Source of the DNA: an uncultured Bacteroidales bacterium
Lineage (GTDB): Bacteria; Bacteroidota; Bacteroidia; Bacteroidales; UBA932
DNA: 64,000 bases
Direction of reading: 5' to 3'
Assembly: GCA_949289565.1 (NCBI GenBank)
Contig: CASEOO010000030.1
Location: forward strand, 1-64,000
Below the pieces are notes generated by a model. That model was not told the origin of the DNA, did not search any database, and was given only the letters and a program-made list of their open reading frames with translations. Below are positions 37,488 through 46,552 of this stretch, piece after piece (position 1 is the stretch's first letter; every line of letters starts with the position of its first letter). The translations under genes were made by a program, and so were the position numbers.

Positions 37488-37949
37488 ATGGCATTCCTGA
37501 TTATATTGATGGCAGTGGGGATACTGTTCATTCTGTCCGAGATATTGATAGTCCCGGGTACGGCAGTGTCTGGTGTCCTGGGTGTCATCGCTCTCGGATC
37601 TTCATGTATTTATGCTTATATTGAGTTTGGCCCTGTTGCAGGCACTGCAGTGACTGTCTTCAGTGTTTTGCTGGCTGTGCTTATGACGGTTTCCATGATA
37701 CGTGCCGGGCTCAAGAAACGGCTCGAGTCAGATACTCATAAGTCTGTCTTTTTTGAAGGGCATGGCATAGCTCCTGGTGATGCCGGCCGGGCTCTTACAT
37801 TGCTTTCCCCGCATGGCATGGCATCCATCGGCGGTGAAAATGTGGAGGTGACTTCGCTTGAAGGAGGCATAGAGGCTGGAACAGATGTGGCTGTAGTGCT
37901 GATAGAAGACGGGAAAATCTATGTGAAGCCTGCAGAGGAGGATTTTTGA
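37488..37949 (+). CDS. NfeD-like membrane protein
   Basis: The 153-residue product has about three transmembrane helices (MAFLIILMAVGILFILSEIL, then VSGVLGVIALGSSCIYAYI, then a third near residues 55-70) and a C-terminal OB-fold-like domain with GDAGRALTLLSPHGMASIGGE, EGGIEAGTDVAVVLIEDGKIYVKP. This is the short NfeD form without the N-terminal ClpP-like protease. NfeD proteins work with stomatin-type proteins in the inner membrane; no stomatin gene lies in the window. It is translated from the transcript of the upstream propeller protein. Confidence 0.85.
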   Translation: MAFLIILMAVGILFILSEILIVPGTAVSGVLGVIALGSSCIYAYIEFGPVAGTAVTVFSVLLAVLMTVSMIRAGLKKRLESDTHKSVFFEGHGIAPGDAGRALTLLSPHGMASIGGENVEVTSLEGGIEAGTDVAVVLIEDGKIYVKPAEEDF

Positions 37950-38013
37950 CGGCTCTTTTCTCTGCCAGTTTTATGGATTTTCAGAAAGATATTGCAAAAC
38001 GATAATTTTGTTG

Positions 38014-38021
38014 TATATTTG
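38014..38021 (+). promoter_or_regulatory. Promoter -7 element for tRNA-Ser
   Basis: TATATTTG matches TAnnTTTG, with TTG at 37992-37994 as -33 candidate 19 bases upstream. The mature tRNA begins 12 bases after the element. Confidence 0.65.
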
Positions 38022-38032
38022 CAGTCCTGTCT

Positions 38033-38124
38033 GGTGAGATGGGTGAGTGGCTGAAACCAGCAGTTTGCTAAACTGCCGTACGGATTTACCCGTACCGGGG
38101 GTTCGAATCCCCCTCTCACCGCCA
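38033..38124 (+). tRNA. tRNA-Ser (anticodon GCT)
   Basis: The acceptor stem GGTGAGA (38033-38039) pairs with TCTCACC (38114-38120), followed by G and an encoded CCA (38122-38124). The anticodon arm GCAGT-TTGCTAA-ACTGC gives anticodon GCT, which reads AGC/AGT serine codons. A long variable arm (CGTACGGATTTACCCGTACC region) and the T-arm GGGGGTTCGAATCCCCC complete a class II tRNA of 92 bases. Confidence 0.95.
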
Positions 38125-38179
38125 AAAGAAAACAAAAAGCAGCGGAGTTTACTCATGCTGCTTTTTGTTTTCTTTTGGC
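38121..38179 (+). terminator. 23-bp perfect inverted repeat starting at the tRNA CCA end
   Basis: Bases 38121-38143 are the exact reverse complement of 38157-38179, with a 13-base loop. The left arm begins at the discriminator base and CCA of tRNA-Ser. The right arm contains CTTTTTGTTTTCTTTT, so it can act as a rho-independent terminator for the tRNA transcript. The stem is longer than needed, and in the precursor it would pair the CCA end. Confidence 0.75.
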
Positions 38180-38542
38180 AAAGCCCGCCGCAGGCGGGTG
38201 GGGATGTCGGAGCGAAGCGACGAAATCCCCGGTGAGAGATCTTTATTGCCGCAGTAGTGGCCAAGTTTTTCATGCAAGGGTCTTCTCTGTGTACCATACG
38301 ACCAATCGGAAAGCAGGGGTTGCAAAAGTCAAACTGAATATTTAAATCCGAATCGATAACGGGGGATTTAGGTTAAAAATTGTGACTGATTCGTATGAAT
38401 TGCTTGTGATTTGAAAATAAAACAGCGTTACAAATTACAATGTCAATTTCTAACTTATTGAAAGCTAAAGAGAAAATCAGTTCGGAAATATTATTGTATT
38501 AAAAAATTTCTTACCTTTGCGCCCCGAAATTAAGTATACCAT
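38180..38542. other. Intergenic region with further hairpins, then the susC leader
   Basis: No gene is seen in these 363 bases. Right after the long inverted repeat come a hairpin CCCGCC-gca-GGCGGG (38184-38198) and a larger stem GGGGATGTCG (38200-38209) with its partner CGAC-GAA-ATCCCC (38218-38230), followed by GGTGAGAGA, a partial copy of the tRNA acceptor end. From about 38240 onwards the sequence is plain and AT-rich up to the susC promoter at 38494-38519. Confidence 0.6.
38494..38519 (+). promoter_or_regulatory. Promoter of the SusC/SusD locus
   Basis: The -7 element TACCTTTG (38512-38519) is a full TAnnTTTG match, and TTG at 38494-38496 can serve as the -33 element. The transcript would begin near 38526, about 17 bases before the susC ATG at 38543. 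No inverted repeats typical of invertible Bacteroides promoters flank it. Confidence 0.65.
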
Positions 38543-41492
38543 ATGAAAAGAACATTGTTGTTTATTCTTGAACTGCTGATCTGCACCATGCCATTGTTGG
38601 CTGCAGAGCAGATCGGGGACGGCGGCGATGTCACTGTCAGCGGAACCGTCACTTCTGCGGAAGACGGGCAGCCGCTTATCGGTGTGGTCGTCATGTCTTC
38701 AGCGGGGGGGGGGTGTCAGTGCATCTGACGACGGAAGCTATTCCATCTCCGTACCTGCCGGCACACTTCTTTCTTTCCATGCGATAAGCTATCAGACGGT
38801 CGAGTATGTTGTACCGTCAGGAAATCCGGAAGTAACTTTCAATGTCTCCATGGAGTCTGATTCGCAGCTCCTTGAAGAGACAGTTGTCGTGGCATACGGC
38901 GTGAGGAAGAAAGGCACCATCACCGGTTCCGTTTCAAGCGTCAAGTCCGAAAAGATAGAGAGTACCCCGACTGCGGCATTCGACCAGGCTCTCCAGGGAC
39001 AGGTTCCCGGACTTACTGTCATGGCTTCTACAGGTGAGCCGAGTGTGGCCACCACCATGGTTATCCGAGGGACGAACTCTATCAATTCAGGCACGGCGCC
39101 TCTTTATATTCTGGACGGTGCCGCTATTTCCGCTTCGGAATTCAATGCTATCAATCCTTCGGATATAGAAAGCATTTCCGTATTGAAGGATGCCTCATCT
39201 ACATCAATTTACGGTGCCCGTGCATCCAACGGTGTGATAGTAATCACCACCAAGCGCGGACGCATGGCAGACAAGCCGACCATCTCTTTCCGTGCACAGC
39301 TCGGTGTTTCCAATGTCGCTGACGGACAGTGGAATCTGATGGATACCGAACAGCGTATCGCATACGAGAAGGAAATCGGAATTGATGCCGGAAAGGATTA
39401 CGGCCTGCTTTCCCAGACCAATGTGAACTGGGCGGATGTCGTCTACAATGACGCTGCGTTGCTCCAGAACTACGAGCTTTCGGTTTCAGGAGCTACGGAA
39501 AAGACCAATTATTATATATCCGGAGCCTATTACGATCAGGAAGGCGTGGCCATAGGCTCGAATTTCAACCGTTACTCCCTGAGAGTAAATCTTGAGCAGC
39601 GTGCCGCAAAATGGCTTACGGTAGGTACCAACACGATGCTCAACTATCAGGGAATCGAGCAGGCTGATGACGGGCAGCCGTCAGTGGTTACCCCGATTTC
39701 TGCCGCGCAGTTCATGCTCCCTTACTGGAATCCTTACAATGAAGACGGTTCCATCGCCAAGACCGGCGACACATGGAACGGCGACGGTGTGAACCCTATC
39801 GAATGGCTTGAGAACAACCCTCTTACATTCAAGAGATACAAAGTGTTCTCCAGCATATTCGCCGAGGCTCGGCCGATTGAAGGACTTTCCATCAGGTCAC
39901 AGTTCACTGTGGACTACACCCATACGACAGGCTACGGCAAATCCTATCCTGATTTTGCCCCTAACCAGGAGCAGGGACAGGCTATGAGAAGTTCGACGGA
40001 CGGAATGACCCTGTCCGTAACCAATACCATCGGCTACCAGTTCGATATCGACCATCTCCACTCATTCAATTTCATGGTGGGACAGGAAGGCATCAACTAT
40101 CATTACGAGGCATTCAATGTCCTGTCGGAGGGTCAGAACAACCATTATCTCACGAATCTGACTACAGGCTCCAGGGTATCATCCTGGGGAGATACGACAG
40201 ACGATGACTACGGATTCCTGTCATTCTTCGCCAGAGCTGAATACAATTACGCCAGCAAATACTATCTCGAACTTTCCGGACGTGCCGATGCATCTTCACG
40301 ATTCGGACGTTCAGGCCGCTGGGCTGGTTTCGGTTCCGTAGGTCTGATGTGGAACATGCTGAACGAAGACTTCATGGCTCCTTCACGCAGCTGGCTGACC
40401 TTCGCACAGATTGCACTCAGCAGCGGAACTGCCGGAAACTCGGAAATCCCGAACTACAACCACCTCGCCCTTATCGGCAATGCCGGTGACTATATGGGTA
40501 CTCCGGGTCTTGCACCGATATCGCAGGGAAACGAGAACCTTCACTGGGAATCCACATGGACGACCAACCTCGCTTTCCACTTCGGTTTCTGGAACAGGCT
40601 CAACGTAGACCTGGAACTGTACAACAAGTACACTTACAACATGCTGATGCTTGTGCCTCAGTCTTATTCGGACAACGGTTTCGGTTCGAACTGGGACAAT
40701 GTGGGCGCCATGGTCAACCGCGGAGCGGAAATCAACCTGACCGGGACAGCACTGCAGATAGGGGACTTCTCATGGGTTCTCAATGCGAATGTCTCATATA
40801 ACCACAACAGGATTACGGAACTTTACGGTGGCGTGGACGAATATGAGATGGCCTCCACTTCACTGAAACTCGTCGTCGGCCATGATTCCGGAGAATTCTT
40901 CCTTAACCGCTTTGCCGGCGTGAATCCTGCGAACGGTGATGCCCTCTGGTACACCAAGGACGGGGAAATCACCAATGAACTCCGCGACGAGGACAGGGTG
41001 ATGGTAGGCAAGAGCTTCAATGCTCCGTGGGCCGGAGGTTTCGGCACCACATTCTCATGGAAGGGACTTTCCCTCTCCGCACAGTTCAGCTGGGTGGCTG
41101 ACAGGTGGGTGATAAACAACGACCGGTATTATCAGGAATCCAACGGCCGTTTCCAGACATACAACCAGTCCGTGAAACTGCTTGACAGGTGGAAAGAGCC
41201 TGGAGACATATCGGACACACCGCGTCACGGCGAATTCATGGAATTTGATGACAGGCTTCTGGAAGACGCTTCCTTCCTCAGGCTCAAGAATCTCATGCTG
41301 TCATACCAGATTCCTTCCAATGTTATTCAAAAATCCGGCTTCATCGAGGGGTTGAGAGTTTATTTCCAGGCTCAGAACCTCCTTACGTTCACTAATTTCT
41401 CTGGTCTGGATCCTGAAGGCGTGGGAAATATATACATAGCCCAGTATCCTATGTCCCGTCAGTTCACTTTCGGACTTGACCTAACATTCTAA
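38543..41492 (+). CDS. SusC/RagA-type TonB-dependent transporter, out of frame at a G10 tract
   Basis: As sequenced the gene is split. The first frame starts at 38543 with a signal peptide (MKRTLLFILELLICTMPLLA) and the CarboxypepD_reg-like domain (VTVSGTVTSAEDGQPLIGVV), runs through ten G residues and stops at 38728. The rest reads in another frame to 41492. With nine Gs the product is one protein of about 982 residues, continuing SSAGGGVSASDDGSYSIS, then TonB box EETVVVAYG near residue 111, the plug with LDGAAISASEFNAINPSDIE and ATSIYGARASNGVIVITTK-like repeats of the family, and a 22-strand barrel ending GLDLTF. It imports oligomers across the outer membrane with SusD, whose gene lies 1 base downstream. 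The start inside the second frame at 38628 is not a real N-terminus. Confidence 0.9.
38704..38713 (+). repeat. Homopolymeric G10 tract inside susC
   Basis: Ten consecutive G residues lie 54 codons into susC, in the loop between two strands of the N-terminal regulatory domain. Loss of one G, or gain of two, joins the two frames; the present length gives a 61-residue truncated peptide ending at TGA 38726-38728. Poly-G runs of this length are classic sites of slipped-strand mispairing. Confidence 0.95.
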
Positions 41493-41493
41493 G

Positions 41494-43083
41494 ATGAGAA
41501 ATATGATGAAAAATACTATATTGAATATATCTAAAATTGCGGCTGCCGTTCTGCTGGTTGCAGGATCAGCCACATCATGCCTGGAAAAATATCCCGGTTC
41601 CTATATTCCGGAAGAAGATGCGATGCAGACATTTCAGGATGCAGAGCAGCATGTCGTCGGAATATATTCAAGCCTGAAGAGTTCCAGCCTTTACAGCGGC
41701 TATCTTACCCTTTTCCCGGATATCCAGGCAGACCTTGTGATGGCTACGCTTACCAATTCCAATCCGTATGCCGGTATATGGGAATGGGATATCCGTCCTA
41801 CAAATTTGATGATTGAATCTGTATACGGTTCGCTCTATTCCGTCATAGGAAACTGCAACTTCTATCTGGAAAGGGTGGGCGACGTGATTGCCTCCGAAAC
41901 CAATGAGGACAATCTTGAACTTCTCGACACCTATACAGGCGAAGTATATGCGATAAGGGCTCTCTGCTATTCCGAGCTTATCAAATGTTTCTGCGAGGCT
42001 TATCCTTCATCGGATGCCGACGGTAACAATCCTGACGACGAGGCTGCCAAGAATAAGTTGGGCGTAGTGCTTCGCACCAAATACTCCGAACCGGAGCCTG
42101 TGAAAAGGGCTTCGCTCTATGATTCTTACCAGCTGGTGCTGAGCGACCTCGCCAGGGCGGAGGAACTTCTTGACGACGGGGACGATGACCCTACCGTAAA
42201 CGAAGGCGACGAATACGACAATTACTATATCTCGCTTGCTGCAGTGTATGCAATACACGCACGTGTCGCCCTCAATATGCGGGATTGGGAAAATGCTGTC
42301 ACTTATTCTTCGTATGTGATAGATAATGAAGCATTTGCGCTAAGCGGTACTTCGACCAACCAGGTTACCGGATATCCGGCATTCGACAGCCTCTGGTACT
42401 ATGATACCGGAAGCGAGATAATATGGCGCATCGGTTTCACCCAGACATCATACGGCGGGGCTCTCGGCACCGCATTCCTGAACTACACGATGGACTACAC
42501 TTACCTCTATCCTGACTATGTTCCGGCAGAGTGGGTGATAAACCTCTATTCTGAAAACGATTACCGTTATCAGGCATATTTCGCCGACGAAAGCATTACA
42601 GGCATTCCGAACGGCTATTCATTCGAGATTCCTGTCCCTCTCGTGGTGAAATACTGGGGAAACAGATCGTTTACAAACACTTACCAGATTTATCATGTCT
42701 GCATGCCGAAGCCGCTCAGGCTGGCCGAGCAGTACCTCATAAGGGCGGAAGCATATTGCCGCACCAATGATACCGGCCTTGCCGCCAATGACCTCACCAC
42801 CCTCAGCCAGAGCAGGGGAGCCGGTGCGGTTTCCATCGGGACGGACTGGCTTGAGACCATCTCTGACGAAAGAGTTAAGGAGCTGTATATGGAAGGCTTC
42901 CGTCTCAATGACCTCAAGCGCTGGGGCATGGGCTTCGAGCGTACACCGAACTCGTACAGCCAGACAGAGGGCAACGACCTGGAGATAAGCGCGGATGACC
43001 CGCTGTTCGTATGGCCTATACCTCAGAACGATATCGAGGCTCCGGGCTCCGACATCGAAGGAAATGAAAGCAACAACAGGTAA
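41494..43083 (+). CDS. SusD/RagB-type surface glycan/peptide-binding lipoprotein
   Basis: The 529-residue product has a lipoprotein signal peptide with SATSC (Cys29) and the SusD-like helical fold: the N-terminal SusD_RagB domain (PEEDAMQTFQDAEQHVVGIYSSL), helical TPR-like units (YAIRALCYSELIKCFCEAYP, VYAIHARVALNMRDWENAVTYSSYVI) and the C-terminal family end RVKELYMEGFRLNDLKRWGMG with PIPQNDIEA. It caps the SusC barrel on the cell surface. It starts 1 base after the susC stop, so translation is coupled to susC. While susC is out of frame, this coupling would be lost and polarity on susD is expected. Confidence 0.95.
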   Translation: MRNMMKNTILNISKIAAAVLLVAGSATSCLEKYPGSYIPEEDAMQTFQDAEQHVVGIYSSLKSSSLYSGYLTLFPDIQADLVMATLTNSNPYAGIWEWDIRPTNLMIESVYGSLYSVIGNCNFYLERVGDVIASETNEDNLELLDTYTGEVYAIRALCYSELIKCFCEAYPSSDADGNNPDDEAAKNKLGVVLRTKYSEPEPVKRASLYDSYQLVLSDLARAEELLDDGDDDPTVNEGDEYDNYYISLAAVYAIHARVALNMRDWENAVTYSSYVIDNEAFALSGTSTNQVTGYPAFDSLWYYDTGSEIIWRIGFTQTSYGGALGTAFLNYTMDYTYLYPDYVPAEWVINLYSENDYRYQAYFADESITGIPNGYSFEIPVPLVVKYWGNRSFTNTYQIYHVCMPKPLRLAEQYLIRAEAYCRTNDTGLAANDLTTLSQSRGAGAVSIGTDWLETISDERVKELYMEGFRLNDLKRWGMGFERTPNSYSQTEGNDLEISADDPLFVWPIPQNDIEAPGSDIEGNESNNR

Positions 43084-43095
43084 ACAGTAAGGAAT

Positions 43096-44010
43096 ATGAG
43101 AAGAATATCATTATATGTCTTAATACTTCTTGGAGCGTTCTTTACGGCTTGCCAGGAAGACAACATAAAGGTAGCGGACAGGGAATATATAATCTTCCAG
43201 GACACACTGTCCTTCAGGCCGGTCCTGTCTGACGAAAATTATTCGTTCAGCGTTCCGATAGCCTCTACCGTAGCCTGCGACTATGACAGGACAATAGCGG
43301 TGGAAATAATCGACGAAGGCAGCAATGCGGTCGAAGGCCGCGACTACAGGCTGGAGTCGAATACGGTTACAATTCCTGCCGGAGAATACGGTACGAGCGT
43401 CACTGTCTATCCGCAGTACGACAGGTTCGAGGACGACGACACCCTGTCCTTCAACCTGAAGCTCGTGATGCCGGACCAGCTCCGCTGGGACCTGTACGGG
43501 GACGAGACGACCGTGTCCATGTACAAGATCTGCCCGTTCAGCCTGGATACATTCTCCGGATGGTGCGTAGTGACTTCACTTTTCCTGTACACTTATCCGG
43601 GACTGGACAATGCGGACCAGTCTTACCAGAGACTTATCAAGACTTCGGTGGACCCGGCAGAGGAAAATACAGTAATCCTGCATGACTGGCTCTTCGACGG
43701 ATATGATGTCAAGATAAAGTTCGACAACAGCGATCCCGAGAACCCGGTTGTGACCATGCCAGAAGACCAGCTTATCAGTGACGAGCAGTTCGTCTTCGGT
43801 CAGGTCAACGGAGACAACAGGATATTGGGCATGACAAGTCCGAGCTACCTGTCATACTTCAATTCATGTCAGTCTTTTGTAGCTCTCTGGCTCAGGGCAT
43901 ACGTTTATGACAAGAGTACTCTTATAGGCTATGTGGGAGATTTCTATAATGTGATGGAGTGGGTTTCCGACGAAGAAGCCGACAGACTCCAGAAAGAAGA
44001 GGGAATGTAG
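43096..44010 (+). CDS. Surface lipoprotein, DUF4843/DUF4984-like
   Basis: The 304-residue product has a lipobox ending in Cys19 followed by QED, an acidic pattern like the lipoprotein surface-export signal of Bacteroidetes. The N-terminal part (FRPVLSDENYSFSVPIASTVACDYDRTIAVEIIDEGS to VEGRDYRLESNTVTIPAGEYGTSVTVYP, two segments) has the strand pattern of a Calx-beta/DUF4843 domain, and the C-terminal half is of the DUF4984 kind often found after SusD genes. It is probably a surface-exposed binding protein in the SusCD complex. It follows susD by 12 bases. Confidence 0.7.
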   Translation: MRRISLYVLILLGAFFTACQEDNIKVADREYIIFQDTLSFRPVLSDENYSFSVPIASTVACDYDRTIAVEIIDEGSNAVEGRDYRLESNTVTIPAGEYGTSVTVYPQYDRFEDDDTLSFNLKLVMPDQLRWDLYGDETTVSMYKICPFSLDTFSGWCVVTSLFLYTYPGLDNADQSYQRLIKTSVDPAEENTVILHDWLFDGYDVKIKFDNSDPENPVVTMPEDQLISDEQFVFGQVNGDNRILGMTSPSYLSYFNSCQSFVALWLRAYVYDKSTLIGYVGDFYNVMEWVSDEEADRLQKEEGM

Positions 44011-44043
44011 TCTTTTAATTGGTGTATCATTAAAATCAGAATC

Positions 44044-46473
44044 ATGAAAAAACTTGCTGAAAGACTATTGGCGGCAGCGGCATTTTCAGTATTGCTGTTT
44101 GCTGCATGTACTCCTGAAGAGGGTGCGGTTGAACCCAACTTCCCTGCACCGGTTGAGGATTGGGTCGAGCCTAATTCTTCATATATCCTGCATATCAGCC
44201 CTAATCAGCCGTGGGTGGTAAGCATTCCTTCGGAAGCTTCGGACTACTGGGCCATAGTTGACGGCCAGCAGCATGTCCTTTCAGTACGCGGAAATGCGGG
44301 TACGGATCTCACGGTCGAGATAATCTGTCTCGCTACCGAGCAGGACCTTGCTGAACATAAAGTGAACGTTTCCATGGAGATGGGCGGACAGACTCAGGTG
44401 ATAGCCACTCTCGGCCTTGCTTCCATGACTTCGCTGCTTCATATAAGACCGGCAGTGATTGCCCGTGAAGAAGGGAATCCGGATCATCAGTATTTCCAGA
44501 CCCCGACGACAGAGACGGGATTTACTTATGACTATGTACAGGATACTCTTGCTACGGACGAGACCCTTCCAATGCTTTGGAATGCGGCCAGAAACGGCTA
44601 TGTTTCATATATTCAGGTAGAATCCAACTTCAGCTACGGTACATCCGTGGAAAGCGGAGTCAGAATCACCGAAATCCAGTCTCCGTCTTCAAGCAGCAGG
44701 TATTCCGAGTATGAAGTCTTCTGCTCTGCCGTCAATCTGGCGTCAGGGGCGAATACGGACCATTTCTTCACCATTACCACGGACGCTACGGAAAGCTACG
44801 GTGATATCCGTGTCACACTCAGTCTTCCGCAGTTCGTTCCGGTACTGGATGTGAGACAGGCCGTGGTAGACGGTGATAATTTCCAGATTCCGGAAGGTGA
44901 CGACAGCCCTTACCAGTGGGTATATGACTCGAATCCTCTGGTGCCTGCAGATGAGGCCGAGCCAAGCACTATCGCCATGATCTGGAGGCCGACAGCCGTC
45001 ATAGAGGAAGTGGATTCATATATTCTTGTCAGGTCCAACTTCTCTTTCACGCCTGTTGCCGGGGACGACTGGCTGAGCATAAGCGAAGGGACTGTAGTGG
45101 AAGAGACATCCGACACGTATGAGACAGAAACATACTATCGCGTGTACGTGGCTTCTTCCGACCTCAATATCACCGGAGGAAACTCCACGCTCAAGATCAA
45201 TTTCGGCGGAAGCGGGGATGACATATACTCCGAGACATTCAACGTCTCTTCTCCTGATGTGTCGGATGCATTCTATGTTACGACCGTGCCTTCATTCTCT
45301 TTTGACGCGTCCGGCGAGTATATCCAGGAAGAGATGACATCCGGCACCAGCGCGCAGACGGAAGTCACGAGCGCATCTGCTGTCCATGTCGTGGAATTCA
45401 GCCTGGACAATGGCAATTATGTGGAAGATGCCGAAGGAGAGGCCGGCTGGATCAACAGTGAGTCCAGGGCCGTTTCATCCACTGGAATCCGGGAAACAGT
45501 CATCACCGTGAATGTCAGTTTGAATGACGGGACCGCAAGGTCCGGAATCATCATGGCATTCCCTCAGAATGTCTGGGATGAACTTGACGGCCAGAACCTT
45601 TCCGGAATATTGTTCTCCGATACATCGAACGGCGATGTAGTCGCTTCCGAATACAGCCGCTATGTAGTGGCCAATATAAGCCAGAATGCACCTGACGGGC
45701 TTGTGGCTCCATATATGCCTGAGTGGTGGGAAAGCGCATCTTCTTCTTTCGAAATGCTTTCTTCTGACGATCCGGTCTACGGCGAAGAGTACGACCTGGA
45801 TGAGTCCTATCTCATCACATATACTTACGAAGATCTGGACGTGAACCCTACTATCGGAAGTGACAGTGAATTTGACATCAATTTCGAGCACACTACAGTC
45901 ACTGTCCTGGACGAGAACTTCCAGCCGTTTGCCACAGGCATGCAATGGATCCAGCTGCGCGAAGGCCGTGACGGGCGGTACTATGTGGAGGTGACTCCTG
46001 AATTGGGCCTGGACAGCGGTGCACAGAATGAAACGATACACAGGACAGGGTATGTCATTATCTCAGGAGCCGAGAACACGGTGGCGATAAAGGTTGTCTA
46101 TGACAATGGCGGCTCCGGTGAAGACGGTATTGTCCTGGAATTTAACAACAGTCTGACGTCATGGAATGTCGGCTGGACTCTGACCGAGCTTCACGGGGAT
46201 GACATGATTCCTGCAGGTATCCCGTCCTGCTGGCTTCTCGAATATAACGGAAATTCGAATATTTCTCTGGTTGTTTTCGACGGTCTGCCGGCAGGAGGTA
46301 CATGGGAGGAAAATACAGATTATCCGTGGATAATTGCAGAAGACCCGCAGGGAGGTATGTGCATGATTGAAATATCCGGAGCCGAAAACGGTGCAGAAGG
46401 CTATTTGAGATATATTGATGCAGGCGGCAATTATATCTGCTCGGTTGTAGTAAGACTGAATATTGCCGAATAA
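44044..46473 (+). CDS. Large beta-rich surface lipoprotein with BACON-like repeats
   Basis: The 809-residue product carries a lipoprotein signal with Cys22 followed by TPEEG. The body has several repeats of about 110-130 residues (for example around PSFSFDASGEYIQEEMTSG, VHVVEFSLDNGNYVED, ISQNAPDGLVAPYMPEWW) with WxxxS and SGI-type strand patterns that resemble BACON and related all-beta modules. No catalytic motif is seen. It is probably surface-exposed and binds substrate or shields the transporter complex. It is separated from the next gene by a hairpin at 46485-46508. Confidence 0.6.
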   Translation: MKKLAERLLAAAAFSVLLFAACTPEEGAVEPNFPAPVEDWVEPNSSYILHISPNQPWVVSIPSEASDYWAIVDGQQHVLSVRGNAGTDLTVEIICLATEQDLAEHKVNVSMEMGGQTQVIATLGLASMTSLLHIRPAVIAREEGNPDHQYFQTPTTETGFTYDYVQDTLATDETLPMLWNAARNGYVSYIQVESNFSYGTSVESGVRITEIQSPSSSSRYSEYEVFCSAVNLASGANTDHFFTITTDATESYGDIRVTLSLPQFVPVLDVRQAVVDGDNFQIPEGDDSPYQWVYDSNPLVPADEAEPSTIAMIWRPTAVIEEVDSYILVRSNFSFTPVAGDDWLSISEGTVVEETSDTYETETYYRVYVASSDLNITGGNSTLKINFGGSGDDIYSETFNVSSPDVSDAFYVTTVPSFSFDASGEYIQEEMTSGTSAQTEVTSASAVHVVEFSLDNGNYVEDAEGEAGWINSESRAVSSTGIRETVITVNVSLNDGTARSGIIMAFPQNVWDELDGQNLSGILFSDTSNGDVVASEYSRYVVANISQNAPDGLVAPYMPEWWESASSSFEMLSSDDPVYGEEYDLDESYLITYTYEDLDVNPTIGSDSEFDINFEHTTVTVLDENFQPFATGMQWIQLREGRDGRYYVEVTPELGLDSGAQNETIHRTGYVIISGAENTVAIKVVYDNGGSGEDGIVLEFNNSLTSWNVGWTLTELHGDDMIPAGIPSCWLLEYNGNSNISLVVFDGLPAGGTWEENTDYPWIIAEDPQGGMCMIEISGAENGAEGYLRYIDAGGNYICSVVVRLNIAE

Positions 46474-46484
46474 CAGATTCCGGA

Positions 46485-46508
46485 TGCGGGCCGGAACTCC
46501 GGCCCGCA
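46485..46508 (+). terminator. Hairpin between lipoprotein genes (partial terminator or RNA stability element)
   Basis: A perfect 10-base-pair stem, very G-C rich (46485-46494 with 46499-46508), has a 4-base loop and is followed by CTTTAAAATAATTTTAAATT, an AT-rich stretch with only short T-runs. Within the long locus it could lower expression of the distal genes. Confidence 0.6.
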
Positions 46509-46552
46509 CTTTAAAATAATTTTAAATTGATTATAACTGATTGAAAATAAGT

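Noticed and set aside
38033..38235. Integrated element at tRNA-Ser
   Set aside because: No integrase, excisionase or second full attachment site is visible; only a partial acceptor-end repeat. Kept as a finding about the hairpins only.
38628..38728. Separate gene start for the SusC body inside the second reading frame
   Set aside because: The upstream part of that frame has no signal peptide and shows no family similarity until the G tract. The real N-terminus is at 38543 in the other frame.
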